NCBI RefSeq assembly: GCF_017355955.1 | Contig: NZ_JAFFID010000001.1 | Coordinates: forward strand, 868,001 to 932,000 | Direction of reading: 5' to 3' | Length of the DNA stretch: 64,000 nucleotides | Source: Sabulibacter ruber | GTDB lineage: Bacteria > Bacteroidota > Bacteroidia > Cytophagales > Hymenobacteraceae | Part shown: positions 35,190 through 43,302 of the stretch, piece by piece | Layout: every line of letters starts with the position of its first letter | Position numbering within the stretch: the first letter of the stretch is position 1 | Program-made: the position numbers and the translations under genes | Notes under the pieces: model-generated | What the model saw: the letters and a program-made list of their open reading frames with translations, nothing else | Told to the model about the DNA's origin: nothing | The model's database searches: none

Positions 35190-37523
35190 ATGGAACCCGC
35201 GGTAAAGCTCCTGATTGTTGACGATGATGAAGTAGACCGAATGATCATTAAACGGTCTCTGCGTACCGCCCAGGTAGAAGCCTCTGTGAAAACCGCCACC
35301 CTGGGAGCAGAAGCCCTGGAAACCCTGGACCGCGAATCCTTTGATTTCATCTTCATTGATTTCATGTTGCCAGACATGAACGGGCTGGAACTGCTGCAGC
35401 AGATCAGGGAGAAAGGAATCACTACCCCGGTGCAGATTGTCACCTCGCAGGGCGATGAACGCATTGCCGTGGAAGCCATTAAAACGGGCGCTTCAGACTA
35501 CCTGCCCAAAACTCTACTTACCCCAGAGGGCATCTCGCAAAGTATCAGAACCGCCATCCGCCTGCACAAGATTGAGCAGGAACGGCTGCAGACGCAGGAG
35601 CAACTGGCGGGCACCCAGAAACAACTGGAGACGGTAATCAACGGGGCGCCTATCATCCTGTGGGCCGCTGACCAGAACGGAACCTTTACCATGGCACGGG
35701 GCAAAGGCCTGTCGCTCATTGGCAAGGAAGAAGCCCAATCGGTGGGTTCCTCCGTCTTTGACTTGTACGAAGACTATCCTGCGGTTATCACCTGCGTCAA
35801 GCGCACCTTGAAAGGCCATCAGTCTAAATGTACGGTCAACATACAGGGCGTTTGGTTTGATTGCCTATTTCTACCCTTGGTAAACGCCAACGGCAAACCT
35901 AACGGAGTAATTGGGGTATCTTATGACATCACCGAGCGCATCCTGATTGAAGAGGAGCTGAAGAAAGCCAAAGACGAGGCCCTCAGCATGGCCCAGGTGA
36001 AAGAGCAGTTCCTGGCCAACATGAGCCACGAGATCAGGACACCCATGAACGGAATCTTGGGTTTAACCGAGGTTTTGGCCAAAACACCTCTGAACGAGAA
36101 CCAGCGGGAGTTCCTGCGGGGCATCCATACCTCCGCCAACAACCTCATGGTGATCATCAATGACCTGCTGGATTTCTCTAAAATTGAGGCCGGCAAGATC
36201 ACTTTTGAGATCATTCCCTTTGACATCCGCCAGCTGGTAAAACAGATTCTGGATATCCTGGAAATAAGAGCCAAGGAACGGAAGAACTCCCTGAAACTTC
36301 TTTTTGATGCCGAAATCCCGGAGTTTGTGGAGGGAGATCCTTTCCGGTTGAGTCAGATCCTGAATAACTTGTTGGGTAACGCTATCAAGTTCACTGAGAG
36401 CGGCTCGGTAAGGCTGAATATTGAGGTATTGGCCCAGGAGGGAGACGAGTTGCAATTGGAATTCACCGTAAAGGATACCGGCATCGGGATTCCTGCCGAG
36501 AAACTGGACACCATCTTTGAGAAGTTTACCCAAGGCAGCAGCGACACCACCCGAAAATTTGGGGGAACCGGTCTGGGTTTATCCATCGCGAAAGAACTGG
36601 TAGAGGCCCAAGGAGGCACCATCTCGGTGCAAAGCGAGCTGGGCAAAGGCAGCACGTTCTGTTTTGTGCTTCCTTTCAAGAAAATAGCCGGAAAACCAGA
36701 GCAAAGTAATACCGCTTCTTCCCTGCCGGACCAGAACACCCAGGTACTGCAGAACGCCCGTATTCTACTGGTGGAAGACAATTCCATTAACCAGATGCTG
36801 GTGAACAAAGTGCTGCGCGACCATGAAGTGGAAGTGTCCATGGCCAACAACGGCCGGGAAGCATTGGAAATCCTGAACCAGCAGGACTTTGACCTCATCC
36901 TGATGGACATGCAAATGCCCGAGATGGACGGGTATGAAGCCATGCAGTTCATCCGCCAGGACATGCCCCACCTGCGGGATATTCCAATTATAGCCTTGAC
37001 GGCCCATGCCTCACAGGGGGAAATCAAGAAATGCCTGGCAGCCGGGGCTACCTCCTATATCTCCAAGCCCTTCAAGGCCGAGGATCTGGTAAAGGGCATC
37101 ACGGCCCTGCTCCAAAACAAACCCGTTGGTGCTCCTACAAATAATTCGGGCGCTACAGATGAGTCCTTTGAGGTGGATCTAACTTACCTGGAAAACTTCG
37201 CCAGCGGCAATATTGAGTTCATGCAGGACATTCTGCGGTTGTTCATTGAACAGACTCCTGGCCTGGTACAGGAAATGACCCGGGCGGTTTCCGTATCAAA
37301 CTGGACCGAGACCAGGACCATCGCGCATAAGATCAAACCCTCGCTTTCCCTGGTGGGCATCAGGAAGTTGGAAGAGCTGAACTCCACCATTGAACAATGG
37401 GCCTTGAACCGCACCAACACCGAGAAACTGCCCACGCTGGTGCAGCAGCTGGTAACCATGGTGGCGCAGTCTATCCCGCAACTACAGAAAGAACTGGATA
37501 AACTCACCGTCAAACAAACCTGA
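35190..37523 (+). CDS. Hybrid histidine kinase: REC–PAS–HisKA–HATPase–REC–HPt
   Basis: A 777-residue soluble multi-domain kinase. The N-terminal receiver (about 5-125) has D57 in FIDFMLPDM; a PAS domain (about 140-250) ends with GVSYDITERI; HisKA has H280 in NMSHEIRTPMNGI; HATPase has NLLGNAIKFT, TGIGIP and GTGLGLSIAKELV; the second receiver has D573 in LMDMQMPEMDGY; and the C-terminal HPt domain has H713 in IAHKIKPSL. All phosphorelay residues needed for H-D-H transfer are present. It lies 12 bp after the second single-domain receiver and may be co-transcribed. An output regulator is not encoded alongside. Confidence 0.92.
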   Translation: MEPAVKLLIVDDDEVDRMIIKRSLRTAQVEASVKTATLGAEALETLDRESFDFIFIDFMLPDMNGLELLQQIREKGITTPVQIVTSQGDERIAVEAIKTGASDYLPKTLLTPEGISQSIRTAIRLHKIEQERLQTQEQLAGTQKQLETVINGAPIILWAADQNGTFTMARGKGLSLIGKEEAQSVGSSVFDLYEDYPAVITCVKRTLKGHQSKCTVNIQGVWFDCLFLPLVNANGKPNGVIGVSYDITERILIEEELKKAKDEALSMAQVKEQFLANMSHEIRTPMNGILGLTEVLAKTPLNENQREFLRGIHTSANNLMVIINDLLDFSKIEAGKITFEIIPFDIRQLVKQILDILEIRAKERKNSLKLLFDAEIPEFVEGDPFRLSQILNNLLGNAIKFTESGSVRLNIEVLAQEGDELQLEFTVKDTGIGIPAEKLDTIFEKFTQGSSDTTRKFGGTGLGLSIAKELVEAQGGTISVQSELGKGSTFCFVLPFKKIAGKPEQSNTASSLPDQNTQVLQNARILLVEDNSINQMLVNKVLRDHEVEVSMANNGREALEILNQQDFDLILMDMQMPEMDGYEAMQFIRQDMPHLRDIPIIALTAHASQGEIKKCLAAGATSYISKPFKAEDLVKGITALLQNKPVGAPTNNSGATDESFEVDLTYLENFASGNIEFMQDILRLFIEQTPGLVQEMTRAVSVSNWTETRTIAHKIKPSLSLVGIRKLEELNSTIEQWALNRTNTEKLPTLVQQLVTMVAQSIPQLQKELDKLTVKQT

Positions 37524-37535
37524 GAGGAACTTCCA

Positions 37536-37571
37536 TTTTCTGCCCGTTTTTTCCAGAACAAGCCTGAAACA
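37536..37571. repeat. Dispersed intergenic palindrome, copy 8 (degenerate)
   Basis: It reads TTTTCTGCCCGTTTTTTCC, then AACAAGCCTGAAACA. It starts 12 bases after the hybrid kinase stop. Confidence 0.5.
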
Positions 37572-37597
37572 GTTTCTCACCTTTTAACTTCTTGGCC

Positions 37598-38119
37598 ATG
37601 CACCCTCAACTAAGCAACTTATTTGAGCAACTGGAGCAGCAAAGGACTATCTACTGTGCATGGGTGGAGAAAGCGCCGGATGCCCAAAGGTACTCCAAGC
37701 CAGCGCCTGACCAATGGTCGGCGGCCCAGGTGTTGTATCATTTAGCGCAGGTAGACCTGCAGGTGGTGACCAGTTTAGAGAAAAAACTAAGTAGCGGCAA
37801 AGAACTGAAACCCCTGCGGTGGATCACCCGGTTCAGGGCTTTCCTGCTCAATCTGTTTCTAAGGCTGCCGCTCAAGTTCAAGGCACCACCAGCAGTACGC
37901 GAAGTACCAGACGAGGTGCAGATACTCCAGGTGATCCAGACTTGGGCCGATACCAGAAAGAAACTTCAGGGCATTCTCTCCAATTTACCCGGAAATCAGC
38001 TCCAGAAAGAGATCTTTTTTCATCCCAGGGCGGGCATGCTTACCTTACCTCAGACCCTGCACTTCATGAAAGAACATACCTCACACCACCATCGGCAGCT
38101 AAAAAGGCTTCTTTCTTAA
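37598..38119 (+). CDS. DinB-like (DUF664/DinB_2) metal-binding protein
   Basis: The 173-residue four-helix-bundle protein carries the family metal histidines: H48 in VLYHLAQVD and the C-terminal HFMKEHTSHHHRQ (H155-H165). PDQWSAAQV is a conserved family segment. DinB-like proteins include thiol-dependent transferases, but most, including this one, have unknown activity. ATG 37598 is preferred over the TTG at 37592. Confidence 0.8.
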   Translation: MHPQLSNLFEQLEQQRTIYCAWVEKAPDAQRYSKPAPDQWSAAQVLYHLAQVDLQVVTSLEKKLSSGKELKPLRWITRFRAFLLNLFLRLPLKFKAPPAVREVPDEVQILQVIQTWADTRKKLQGILSNLPGNQLQKEIFFHPRAGMLTLPQTLHFMKEHTSHHHRQLKRLLS

Positions 38120-38130
38120 GGCACCCTTCT

Positions 38131-38138
38131 TATCTTTG
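38131..38138 (+). promoter_or_regulatory. -7 promoter element for the deaminase gene
   Basis: TATCTTTG matches the consensus exactly and starts 12 bases after the previous stop, 53 bases before the next ATG. Confidence 0.55.
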
Positions 38139-38191
38139 CAGCCCTTTTGCCGTAAAAAAGGGCTGTTTAGTTTTTATTACTGTTCCCTCCC

Positions 38192-38677
38192 ATGTCTGAT
38201 ACGAATACCTCCAGAGAAAACTTCATGCGCGAAGCCATCAGGCTCTCCATTGAGAAAATGAAAGAAGGAAAAGGAGGCCCCTTTGGTGCCGTGGTGGTGA
38301 AAGACGGAGAAATCATTGCCCGCGGATTCAATAACGTAACCTCCAGCAATGACCCTACCGCCCATGCAGAAGTGGACGCCATCCGGAAAGCCTGCCAGAC
38401 TTTAGGCACTTTCCAGCTCAGCGGCTGTGAGCTTTACACCAGCTGCGAACCCTGCCCTATGTGTTTAGGTGCCATTTACTGGGCGCGCCCCGATAAAGTA
38501 TACTATGGCAACACCAAGGCAGATGCCGCGGCCATCGGGTTTGATGATGCTTTCATCTATGAAGAACTGGAACTGCCCCTGCATTCCCGTTCTTTACCCA
38601 TGGAACAGATGTTGCGGGAAGAGGCGCTGGAAGGATTCAGAGAATGGGAAAGGCACGAAGGCAAAACCGAATACTAA
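38192..38677 (+). CDS. guaD: Guanine deaminase-type nucleoside deaminase
   Basis: The 161-residue cytidine-deaminase-fold zinc enzyme is closest to Bacillus subtilis GuaD, which turns guanine into xanthine. The zinc site is complete: H58-A-E60 in NDPTAHAEVDAIRKAC and C88/C91 in CEPCPMCLGAIYWA; E60 is the proton shuttle. GGPFGAVVVKDGEIIA also matches. A tRNA adenosine deaminase is the main alternative, but the NDPTAHAE form and the C-terminal segment favour GuaD. A purine permease (61485) and guaA (55870) elsewhere in the window fit purine salvage. Confidence 0.85.
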   Translation: MSDTNTSRENFMREAIRLSIEKMKEGKGGPFGAVVVKDGEIIARGFNNVTSSNDPTAHAEVDAIRKACQTLGTFQLSGCELYTSCEPCPMCLGAIYWARPDKVYYGNTKADAAAIGFDDAFIYEELELPLHSRSLPMEQMLREEALEGFREWERHEGKTEY

Positions 38678-38681
38678 CTCT

Positions 38682-38716
38682 GTTTTAGCATCCTTTTCAT
38701 ATTTCAGGTGAAAAAC
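38682..38716. repeat. Dispersed intergenic palindrome, copy 9 (degenerate)
   Basis: It reads GTTTTAGCATCC, then TTTCAGGTGAAAAAC. It starts five bases after the deaminase stop and runs into the terminator stem. Confidence 0.45.
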
Positions 38717-38755
38717 ACAGCAGCCTCGCTCTTGGAGCGAGGCTGCTGTGTTTTT
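38711..38755. terminator. Perfect 20-bp hairpin, bidirectional terminator
   Basis: Arms 38711-38730 and 38736-38755 are exact reverse complements with the five-base loop CTTGG; each arm carries five A or T at its outer end. It separates the convergent deaminase (plus) and GH8 (minus) genes. Confidence 0.88.
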
Positions 38756-38786
38756 AAGGCAACCGGACCAGAAAAGGCTTCATTCT

Positions 38787-38820
38787 TTCAGGCTTATTTT
38801 CTGAAAACAGGTTTAAAACC
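38787..38820. repeat. Dispersed intergenic palindrome, copy 10
   Basis: TTTCAGGCTTATTTTCTGA is followed by AAACAGGTTTAAAACC. The core TTTTCTGAAAA is perfect. It lies just past the stop of the minus-strand GH8 gene. Confidence 0.7.
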
Positions 38821-38824
38821 AGCG

Positions 38825-40162
38825 TTACCGCGGAGGGTAAATCTTAAACTCACCGCCGCAGTGCAGCAAACTCATCAGGTAGAGCAAACCGCCATAGTAT
38901 CGTTCCCCTTCATTCTGCGGCACAGACAAATTCCAGAGTTCCTCCACAAACGCCCGGGCTCCCGAGTGGTTGGCCGCTAGACTAGCCACGGCGTTGGTAG
39001 AAACCAGGCCGGCAGCATGACTGGGGTTCACCAGTTTTCCGTCCAGCGTGTAGATGTTGCCGTACTTAGTGATTCCATGGGCGGTGAAAAAGGACTGGAT
39101 TCTGTTGCTGAGTTCCTGTTCCCGTGGGTCTTTCTGCCACCAGGCCCAGTCTACACTCCAGTTCATGGCCGTGCGCCAGGAGTCATAGGCAAAGTGGTGC
39201 GAGTTAGGATTGAATGGCGTAGTCACCGGCTTTCCGTCAAAATGGGCGTAATCTGGGGCCAGCCCCGTGACCGGATGCGTGGTTTTCTGGAAAAAAGCCC
39301 TACTGGTATCGGCGGCGGCTTTCCAGAAACTGCGGTCAGGCTCAGGTCCCCAGAGTGCCCACAGCTCATAAAACGCCGGCAAATGGTAAGAAGGATCGGT
39401 GAATTTGCGGCCCTGGTTGGTGGGCACAAACAGAATCATCTTATGATCCTCGTTCACCATAGGCCCGGAGGTCTGTGGCCCGAACTTGGTGGTACCCGAG
39501 GTCTCCGGGTGGTGCCGCATGGCAGTCAGGATCTTATCGGCCCAGGCTTTGTAGTTGTAGATTCCTTCGCCGTTGCCCCAGCGGCCAGAGGCAAAATACA
39601 GCGCCATTACAAAATATTCTTCCCCATCCGGCGCGGGACCTTCTGAGTTGCGCTTGCCATCTGGTTTAGTAGACCAGGCAAAATACCCTTCCGAGGGATG
39701 GCCTTTTTGGTCTATGTACATGTGCGTGATGGCGTAGTTCCAGAGTGCGTCAAATTCGGCTTTCTTGTCCAGTTGCACTGAGATCATCATGCCGTACGAC
39801 ATGCCTTCGCTGCGCACGTCTTTGTTGTACACGTCATAGATGTAGGCCAAAGGACCACGCTCGTTCTTTCCGCCTGAAAAATAAATAGCCTGCGTAGCAG
39901 AGTCGCCCTGGAACAACTGCTGGTAGGCTTTGTCTATCTTAGTTTTCACCTCCGCCTCAGAATGTCCGTTTTCTTTAAAAAGATTCCGGTACTTTTTGGT
40001 GGCATAGGCTCCCTTGCCCTTTCCCGCTTTCACGGTTTGGTTTGGCTCATTGGTGGTATTTGCCTGCGGCGCACAGGACCAAACAGAGCCAAACAGGACA
40101 CAACCTAACACATAAGGTAAAATGGTTCTCACGGAAGACCGAACCAACGGTGTTTCGTTCAT
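38825..40162 (-). CDS. Glycoside hydrolase family 8 lipoprotein (exo-oligoxylanase-like)
   Basis: The 445-residue exported enzyme has an N-terminal hydrophobic segment ending at a likely lipidation cysteine, C30. The GH8 general acid is E119 in DVRSEGMSYGMMI, and later segments FTDPSYHLPAFYELWALWG, DYAHFDGKPV and FAYDSWRTAMNWSVDWAWW form the (alpha/alpha)6 barrel. The closest known activity is the reducing-end xylose-releasing exo-oligoxylanase type; chitosanase, licheninase and endoglucanase are other GH8 activities. The lipobox (VWSC) is imperfect, so secretion to the periplasm is also possible. No polysaccharide-utilisation SusC/D pair lies nearby. Confidence 0.88.
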   Translation of the reverse strand: MNETPLVRSSVRTILPYVLGCVLFGSVWSCAPQANTTNEPNQTVKAGKGKGAYATKKYRNLFKENGHSEAEVKTKIDKAYQQLFQGDSATQAIYFSGGKNERGPLAYIYDVYNKDVRSEGMSYGMMISVQLDKKAEFDALWNYAITHMYIDQKGHPSEGYFAWSTKPDGKRNSEGPAPDGEEYFVMALYFASGRWGNGEGIYNYKAWADKILTAMRHHPETSGTTKFGPQTSGPMVNEDHKMILFVPTNQGRKFTDPSYHLPAFYELWALWGPEPDRSFWKAAADTSRAFFQKTTHPVTGLAPDYAHFDGKPVTTPFNPNSHHFAYDSWRTAMNWSVDWAWWQKDPREQELSNRIQSFFTAHGITKYGNIYTLDGKLVNPSHAAGLVSTNAVASLAANHSGARAFVEELWNLSVPQNEGERYYGGLLYLMSLLHCGGEFKIYPPR

Positions 40163-40239
40163 AGCTAGGATAAAGATTAAAGCGCTTAGGGAGATAAGAT
40201 AGGCAATTCTTTGGAAACTGATTTCAGGCCCACACCAGA

Positions 40240-40273
40240 TTCAGGCCCATTTTCCTGAAAACAGGCCCAAAAC
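40240..40273. repeat. Dispersed intergenic palindrome, copy 11
   Basis: TTCAGGCCCATTTTCCTGA and then AAACAGGCCCAAAAC form a close family match. It lies beside the ffh terminator. Confidence 0.75.
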
Positions 40274-40275
40274 AT

Positions 40276-40306
40276 AAAGGCCCGAACCTAATTGGCTCGG
40301 GCCTTT
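40276..40306 (-). terminator. Hairpin terminator after ffh
   Basis: AAAGGCCCGAACC at 40276-40288 pairs with GGCTCGGGCCTTT at 40294-40306 with one mismatch. On the minus strand the stem is followed by a T-rich stretch that begins the adjacent palindromic repeat. Confidence 0.75.
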
Positions 40307-40362
40307 CCAATATTTACGTTGGCTGATCTTCAGACAACCAACTATGAACAATCAACAATCAA

Positions 40363-41700
40363 TTACCGGCGTCCCATCATGCTGCCCAGCTTGGCCAGAC
40401 CGCCTTTGGTGCTCGCCATTTTGTTCATGCTGCGCATCATCTTACGCATGTCATTGAACTGTTTCATGAGGTTATTCACCTGCTGAATGCTGGTTCCTGA
40501 ACCTTTCGCAATGCGGTTACGACGGCTGCCGCTGATCATGTCTGGGTTCTGACGCTCTTCTTTGGTCATGGACTTGATGATGGCCTCAATTGGTTTGAAA
40601 GCGCTTTCGTCAATCTCCACGTCTTTCAGCATTTTGCTCACGCCCGGGATCATGCCCACCAGGTCTTTGATATCACCCATCCGCTTGATCTGCTCCAACT
40701 GAGACAGGAAGTCATCAAAGTTGAACTGGTTTTTGCGGATGTTTTTGTTGATACGCTTGGCTTCTTCCTCGTCAAAGGTTTGCTGCGCGCGCTCCACCAG
40801 GGAGATTACGTCACCCATACCCAGGATACGCTGAGCCATCCGGTCTGGGTAGAACAGGTCCAGGGCCTCCATTTTCTCACCGGTAGAGATGAATTTGATA
40901 GGCTTCTCTACTACGGCTCTGATGGAAAGGGCGGCTCCACCACGAGAGTCACCGTCCAGTTTGGTCAACACCACGCCGTCAAAGTTGATGCGGTCGTTGA
41001 AAGCTTTGGCGGTGTTCACGGCATCTTGTCCGGTCATGGAGTCTACCACAAACAAAGTCTCAGTAGGCTTAATGGCCTCTTTGATGTTGTAGATCTCTTG
41101 CATCATTTCCTCGTCCACGGCCAAACGACCGGCGGTGTCAATGATGACAACTTTCTTGCCGGTTTTCTTGGCGTGATCAACGGCGTTCTTGGCAATCTGC
41201 ACCGGGTCTTTTGACTCACGCTCGGCGTAGAATTCCACGCCCACCTGGTCGGCCAGTACGTTCAGCTGGTCAATCGCGGCGGGGCGGTACACGTCGCAGG
41301 CAGCCACCATTACGCCTTTTCCTTGTCTTTTCAGGAAATTAGCCAGTTTTCCGGTAAAGGTGGTTTTACCTGAACCTTGCAGACCGGCAATCAGCACAAT
41401 AGCCGGAGAGCCGTTGATGTTGATGTCTTTCTTCTCGCCACCCATTAACTCGGTGAGTTCTTCGTGCACGATCTTCACCATCAACTGACCCGGAGAAACC
41501 GCAATCAATACATCACGGCCCATGGCTTCGTCCTTGATCTTATCGGTCACGGTTTTAGCCACCTTGTAGTTCACGTCGGCATCTACCAGGGCACGGCGCA
41601 CTTCCTTGATGGTTTGGGCAACGTTGATCTCGGTGATGCTGCCTTGGCCTTTCAGGGTCTTGAAGGCGCGGTCCAGCTTGGTACTTAAATTCTCAAACAT
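40363..41700 (-). CDS. ffh: Signal recognition particle protein Ffh
   Basis: The SRP GTPase binds signal sequences of nascent membrane and exported proteins and, with 4.5S RNA, delivers ribosomes to FtsY. The 445-residue protein has an N domain, a G domain with the P-loop GLQGSGKT at 106-113, the DTAGRL motif and TKLDGDSRGG, and a methionine-rich M domain from about 300 (MRKMMRSMNKMAS) ending in GRR. All parts are intact. The matching SRP RNA gene lies 13 kb away at 54553-54646. Confidence 0.97.
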   Translation of the reverse strand: MFENLSTKLDRAFKTLKGQGSITEINVAQTIKEVRRALVDADVNYKVAKTVTDKIKDEAMGRDVLIAVSPGQLMVKIVHEELTELMGGEKKDININGSPAIVLIAGLQGSGKTTFTGKLANFLKRQGKGVMVAACDVYRPAAIDQLNVLADQVGVEFYAERESKDPVQIAKNAVDHAKKTGKKVVIIDTAGRLAVDEEMMQEIYNIKEAIKPTETLFVVDSMTGQDAVNTAKAFNDRINFDGVVLTKLDGDSRGGAALSIRAVVEKPIKFISTGEKMEALDLFYPDRMAQRILGMGDVISLVERAQQTFDEEEAKRINKNIRKNQFNFDDFLSQLEQIKRMGDIKDLVGMIPGVSKMLKDVEIDESAFKPIEAIIKSMTKEERQNPDMISGSRRNRIAKGSGTSIQQVNNLMKQFNDMRKMMRSMNKMASTKGGLAKLGSMMGRR

Positions 41701-41746
41701 GTGGGATATATGACTGAGTTATATGAATTTCAATGAATGATAAAGA

Positions 41747-41754
41747 CAAAAATA
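41747..41754 (-). promoter_or_regulatory. -7 promoter element for ffh
   Basis: The minus strand reads TATTTTTG, an exact match 47 bases before the start codon. Confidence 0.55.
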
Positions 41755-41836
41755 AGCAGAATTTACGGAAGTTCACCATCTTTTAACCAGAGGTACGTAT
41801 ATTCGGACTTAACTATACAGTTAGTGAGCGTAATTC

Positions 41837-41876
41837 TGTTTTTCTGCCGTTTTAGCTAAAACAACCCAGAAACGGT
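41837..41876. repeat. Dispersed intergenic palindrome, copy 12
   Basis: CTGTTTTTCTGCCGTTTTAG and then CTAAAACAACCCAGAAACGG are a shuffled match in which the inner hairpin is GTTTTAGCTAAAAC. It lies upstream of, not after, genes (between divergent ffh and a glycosyltransferase gene). Confidence 0.55.
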
Positions 41877-41913
41877 TTCCGTTCGCTCTATTGATTTATT
41901 ACCTGTAGCCTGA

Positions 41914-43239
41914 ATGTCTTTGAAATCATCCAGTACCTCTACTTCCCACAACGCTCTTCTGATCACGTATTACTGGCCTCCCAGCGGAGGAGCCGGGGTG
42001 CAGCGCTGCCTTAAGTTTGTAAAGCACCTGCCCGAGTTTGGCGTGCAGCCCACCGTGATCACGGTAGATGCCCGGCAGGCCTCTTACCCGGTGCTGGACC
42101 AGACTTTGCTGGCGGAGGTACCACAGGATGTGCGCGTGATCCGGACTTCTACCCGCGAGCCGTTTGAGTTTTACAAGAAAATTACGGGCAAGAAAGACAT
42201 TCCGTTTGGCGGTTTTGCCAACACCGGCCAGGAAACCTGGAAACAGAAGCTGTTCAAGTTCCTGCGCGGCAACCTGTTCATTCCTGATCCGCGGGTGGGC
42301 TGGAACCGCTTCGCCTTCGCGGCCGCGCACAAGGTTATCAAAGAACAGCAGATCAAAGCCATTGTCACCTCCAGCCCGCCCCACTCCACGCAGCTCATCG
42401 GGCTGAAGCTGAAAAAGAAGCTCGGAATCAGGTGGATTGCCGACATGCGCGACCCCTGGACCGACATTTACTATTACCAGGACCTGAACCACACCGCCCT
42501 GGCCCAGAAGCTGGACGCCAAACTGGAGCGGGAAGTATTAGAGCACGCCGATGAAGTACTGGTGGTTTCTGAGGACATGAAGCGCCTGTTCCTGAACAAG
42601 TCTGCGGCCATTGACCCCAGGAAAATCCACGTGATCCCGAACGGGTACGATGAGGCCGATTTCGTGCATCCCTCCAATCCTTCTAAGGAGGAGTTTGTGA
42701 TCACGTACACCGGCACAATCACCGAAGCGTACAACGTGATCGGGTTCTTTCAGGCGCTTTGCGAAACCATGACCCGCAACCCGCTTATGCGCTACAAACT
42801 CCGGTTTGTGGGCAAAGTCTCCGCCGAGATCAGGCGGCAGATTGAGGAAGCCGGTTTGCCTTTGATCACCGAGTACATTGACTACGTGCCGCACGATGAG
42901 TCCATCAAGTACCTCATGTCCAGCACGGTTCTGTTCATGGCCATCCCAGACGTGCCCAACAACCACGGAATCCTGACGGGGAAATTGTTTGAGTACCTGG
43001 CCTCCAACAAACCCATTATCTGCATTGGTCCCATCCACGGCGATGCCGATAAAATCCTGGATGAATGCGGCGCCGGCCGGGTGTTCCACTACAGCGGCGT
43101 GGATCTCATGCTGGATTACCTCATGCAGCTGAGCAAAACCTGGAAAATCAATACCAACCTGGATCTGCCCATCATCAACTACACCCAATACTCGCGCCGC
43201 TCCTTAACCGAGCAACTGGCGAAGCTGATTGTGAAGTAA
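41914..43239 (+). CDS. Family 4 glycosyltransferase
   Basis: The 441-residue GT-B enzyme begins glycan locus 2. It reads LLITYYWPPSGGAGVQRCLKF near the start, IVTSSPPHS, WIADMRDPWTD, HVIPNGYDEADF, and in the C-terminal half ILTGKLFEYLASNKPIICIG, which is the donor-site region. This pattern is common in Bacteroidetes sugar transferases of unknown donor. A palindromic repeat lies nine bases after its stop. Confidence 0.85.
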   Translation: MSLKSSSTSTSHNALLITYYWPPSGGAGVQRCLKFVKHLPEFGVQPTVITVDARQASYPVLDQTLLAEVPQDVRVIRTSTREPFEFYKKITGKKDIPFGGFANTGQETWKQKLFKFLRGNLFIPDPRVGWNRFAFAAAHKVIKEQQIKAIVTSSPPHSTQLIGLKLKKKLGIRWIADMRDPWTDIYYYQDLNHTALAQKLDAKLEREVLEHADEVLVVSEDMKRLFLNKSAAIDPRKIHVIPNGYDEADFVHPSNPSKEEFVITYTGTITEAYNVIGFFQALCETMTRNPLMRYKLRFVGKVSAEIRRQIEEAGLPLITEYIDYVPHDESIKYLMSSTVLFMAIPDVPNNHGILTGKLFEYLASNKPIICIGPIHGDADKILDECGAGRVFHYSGVDLMLDYLMQLSKTWKINTNLDLPIINYTQYSRRSLTEQLAKLIVK

Positions 43240-43247
43240 ACTTCCTG

Positions 43248-43286
43248 CCTTTTGGGGCTACTTTTCAGAAATTAGCCCTGAAAGGC
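43248..43286. repeat. Dispersed intergenic palindrome, copy 13
   Basis: CCTTTTGGGGCTACTTTTC and then AGAAATTAGCCCTGAAAGGC give a good match with arms GGGGCTA and TAGCCCT. It lies between same-strand genes, so it need not end transcription. Confidence 0.75.
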
Positions 43287-43302
43287 TTCTAAATTCTGGT
43301 CT

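Noticed and set aside
38708..38980. A 90-codon frame over the deaminase-GH8 terminator
   Set aside because: It runs through a perfect terminator hairpin and into the antisense of the GH8 gene.
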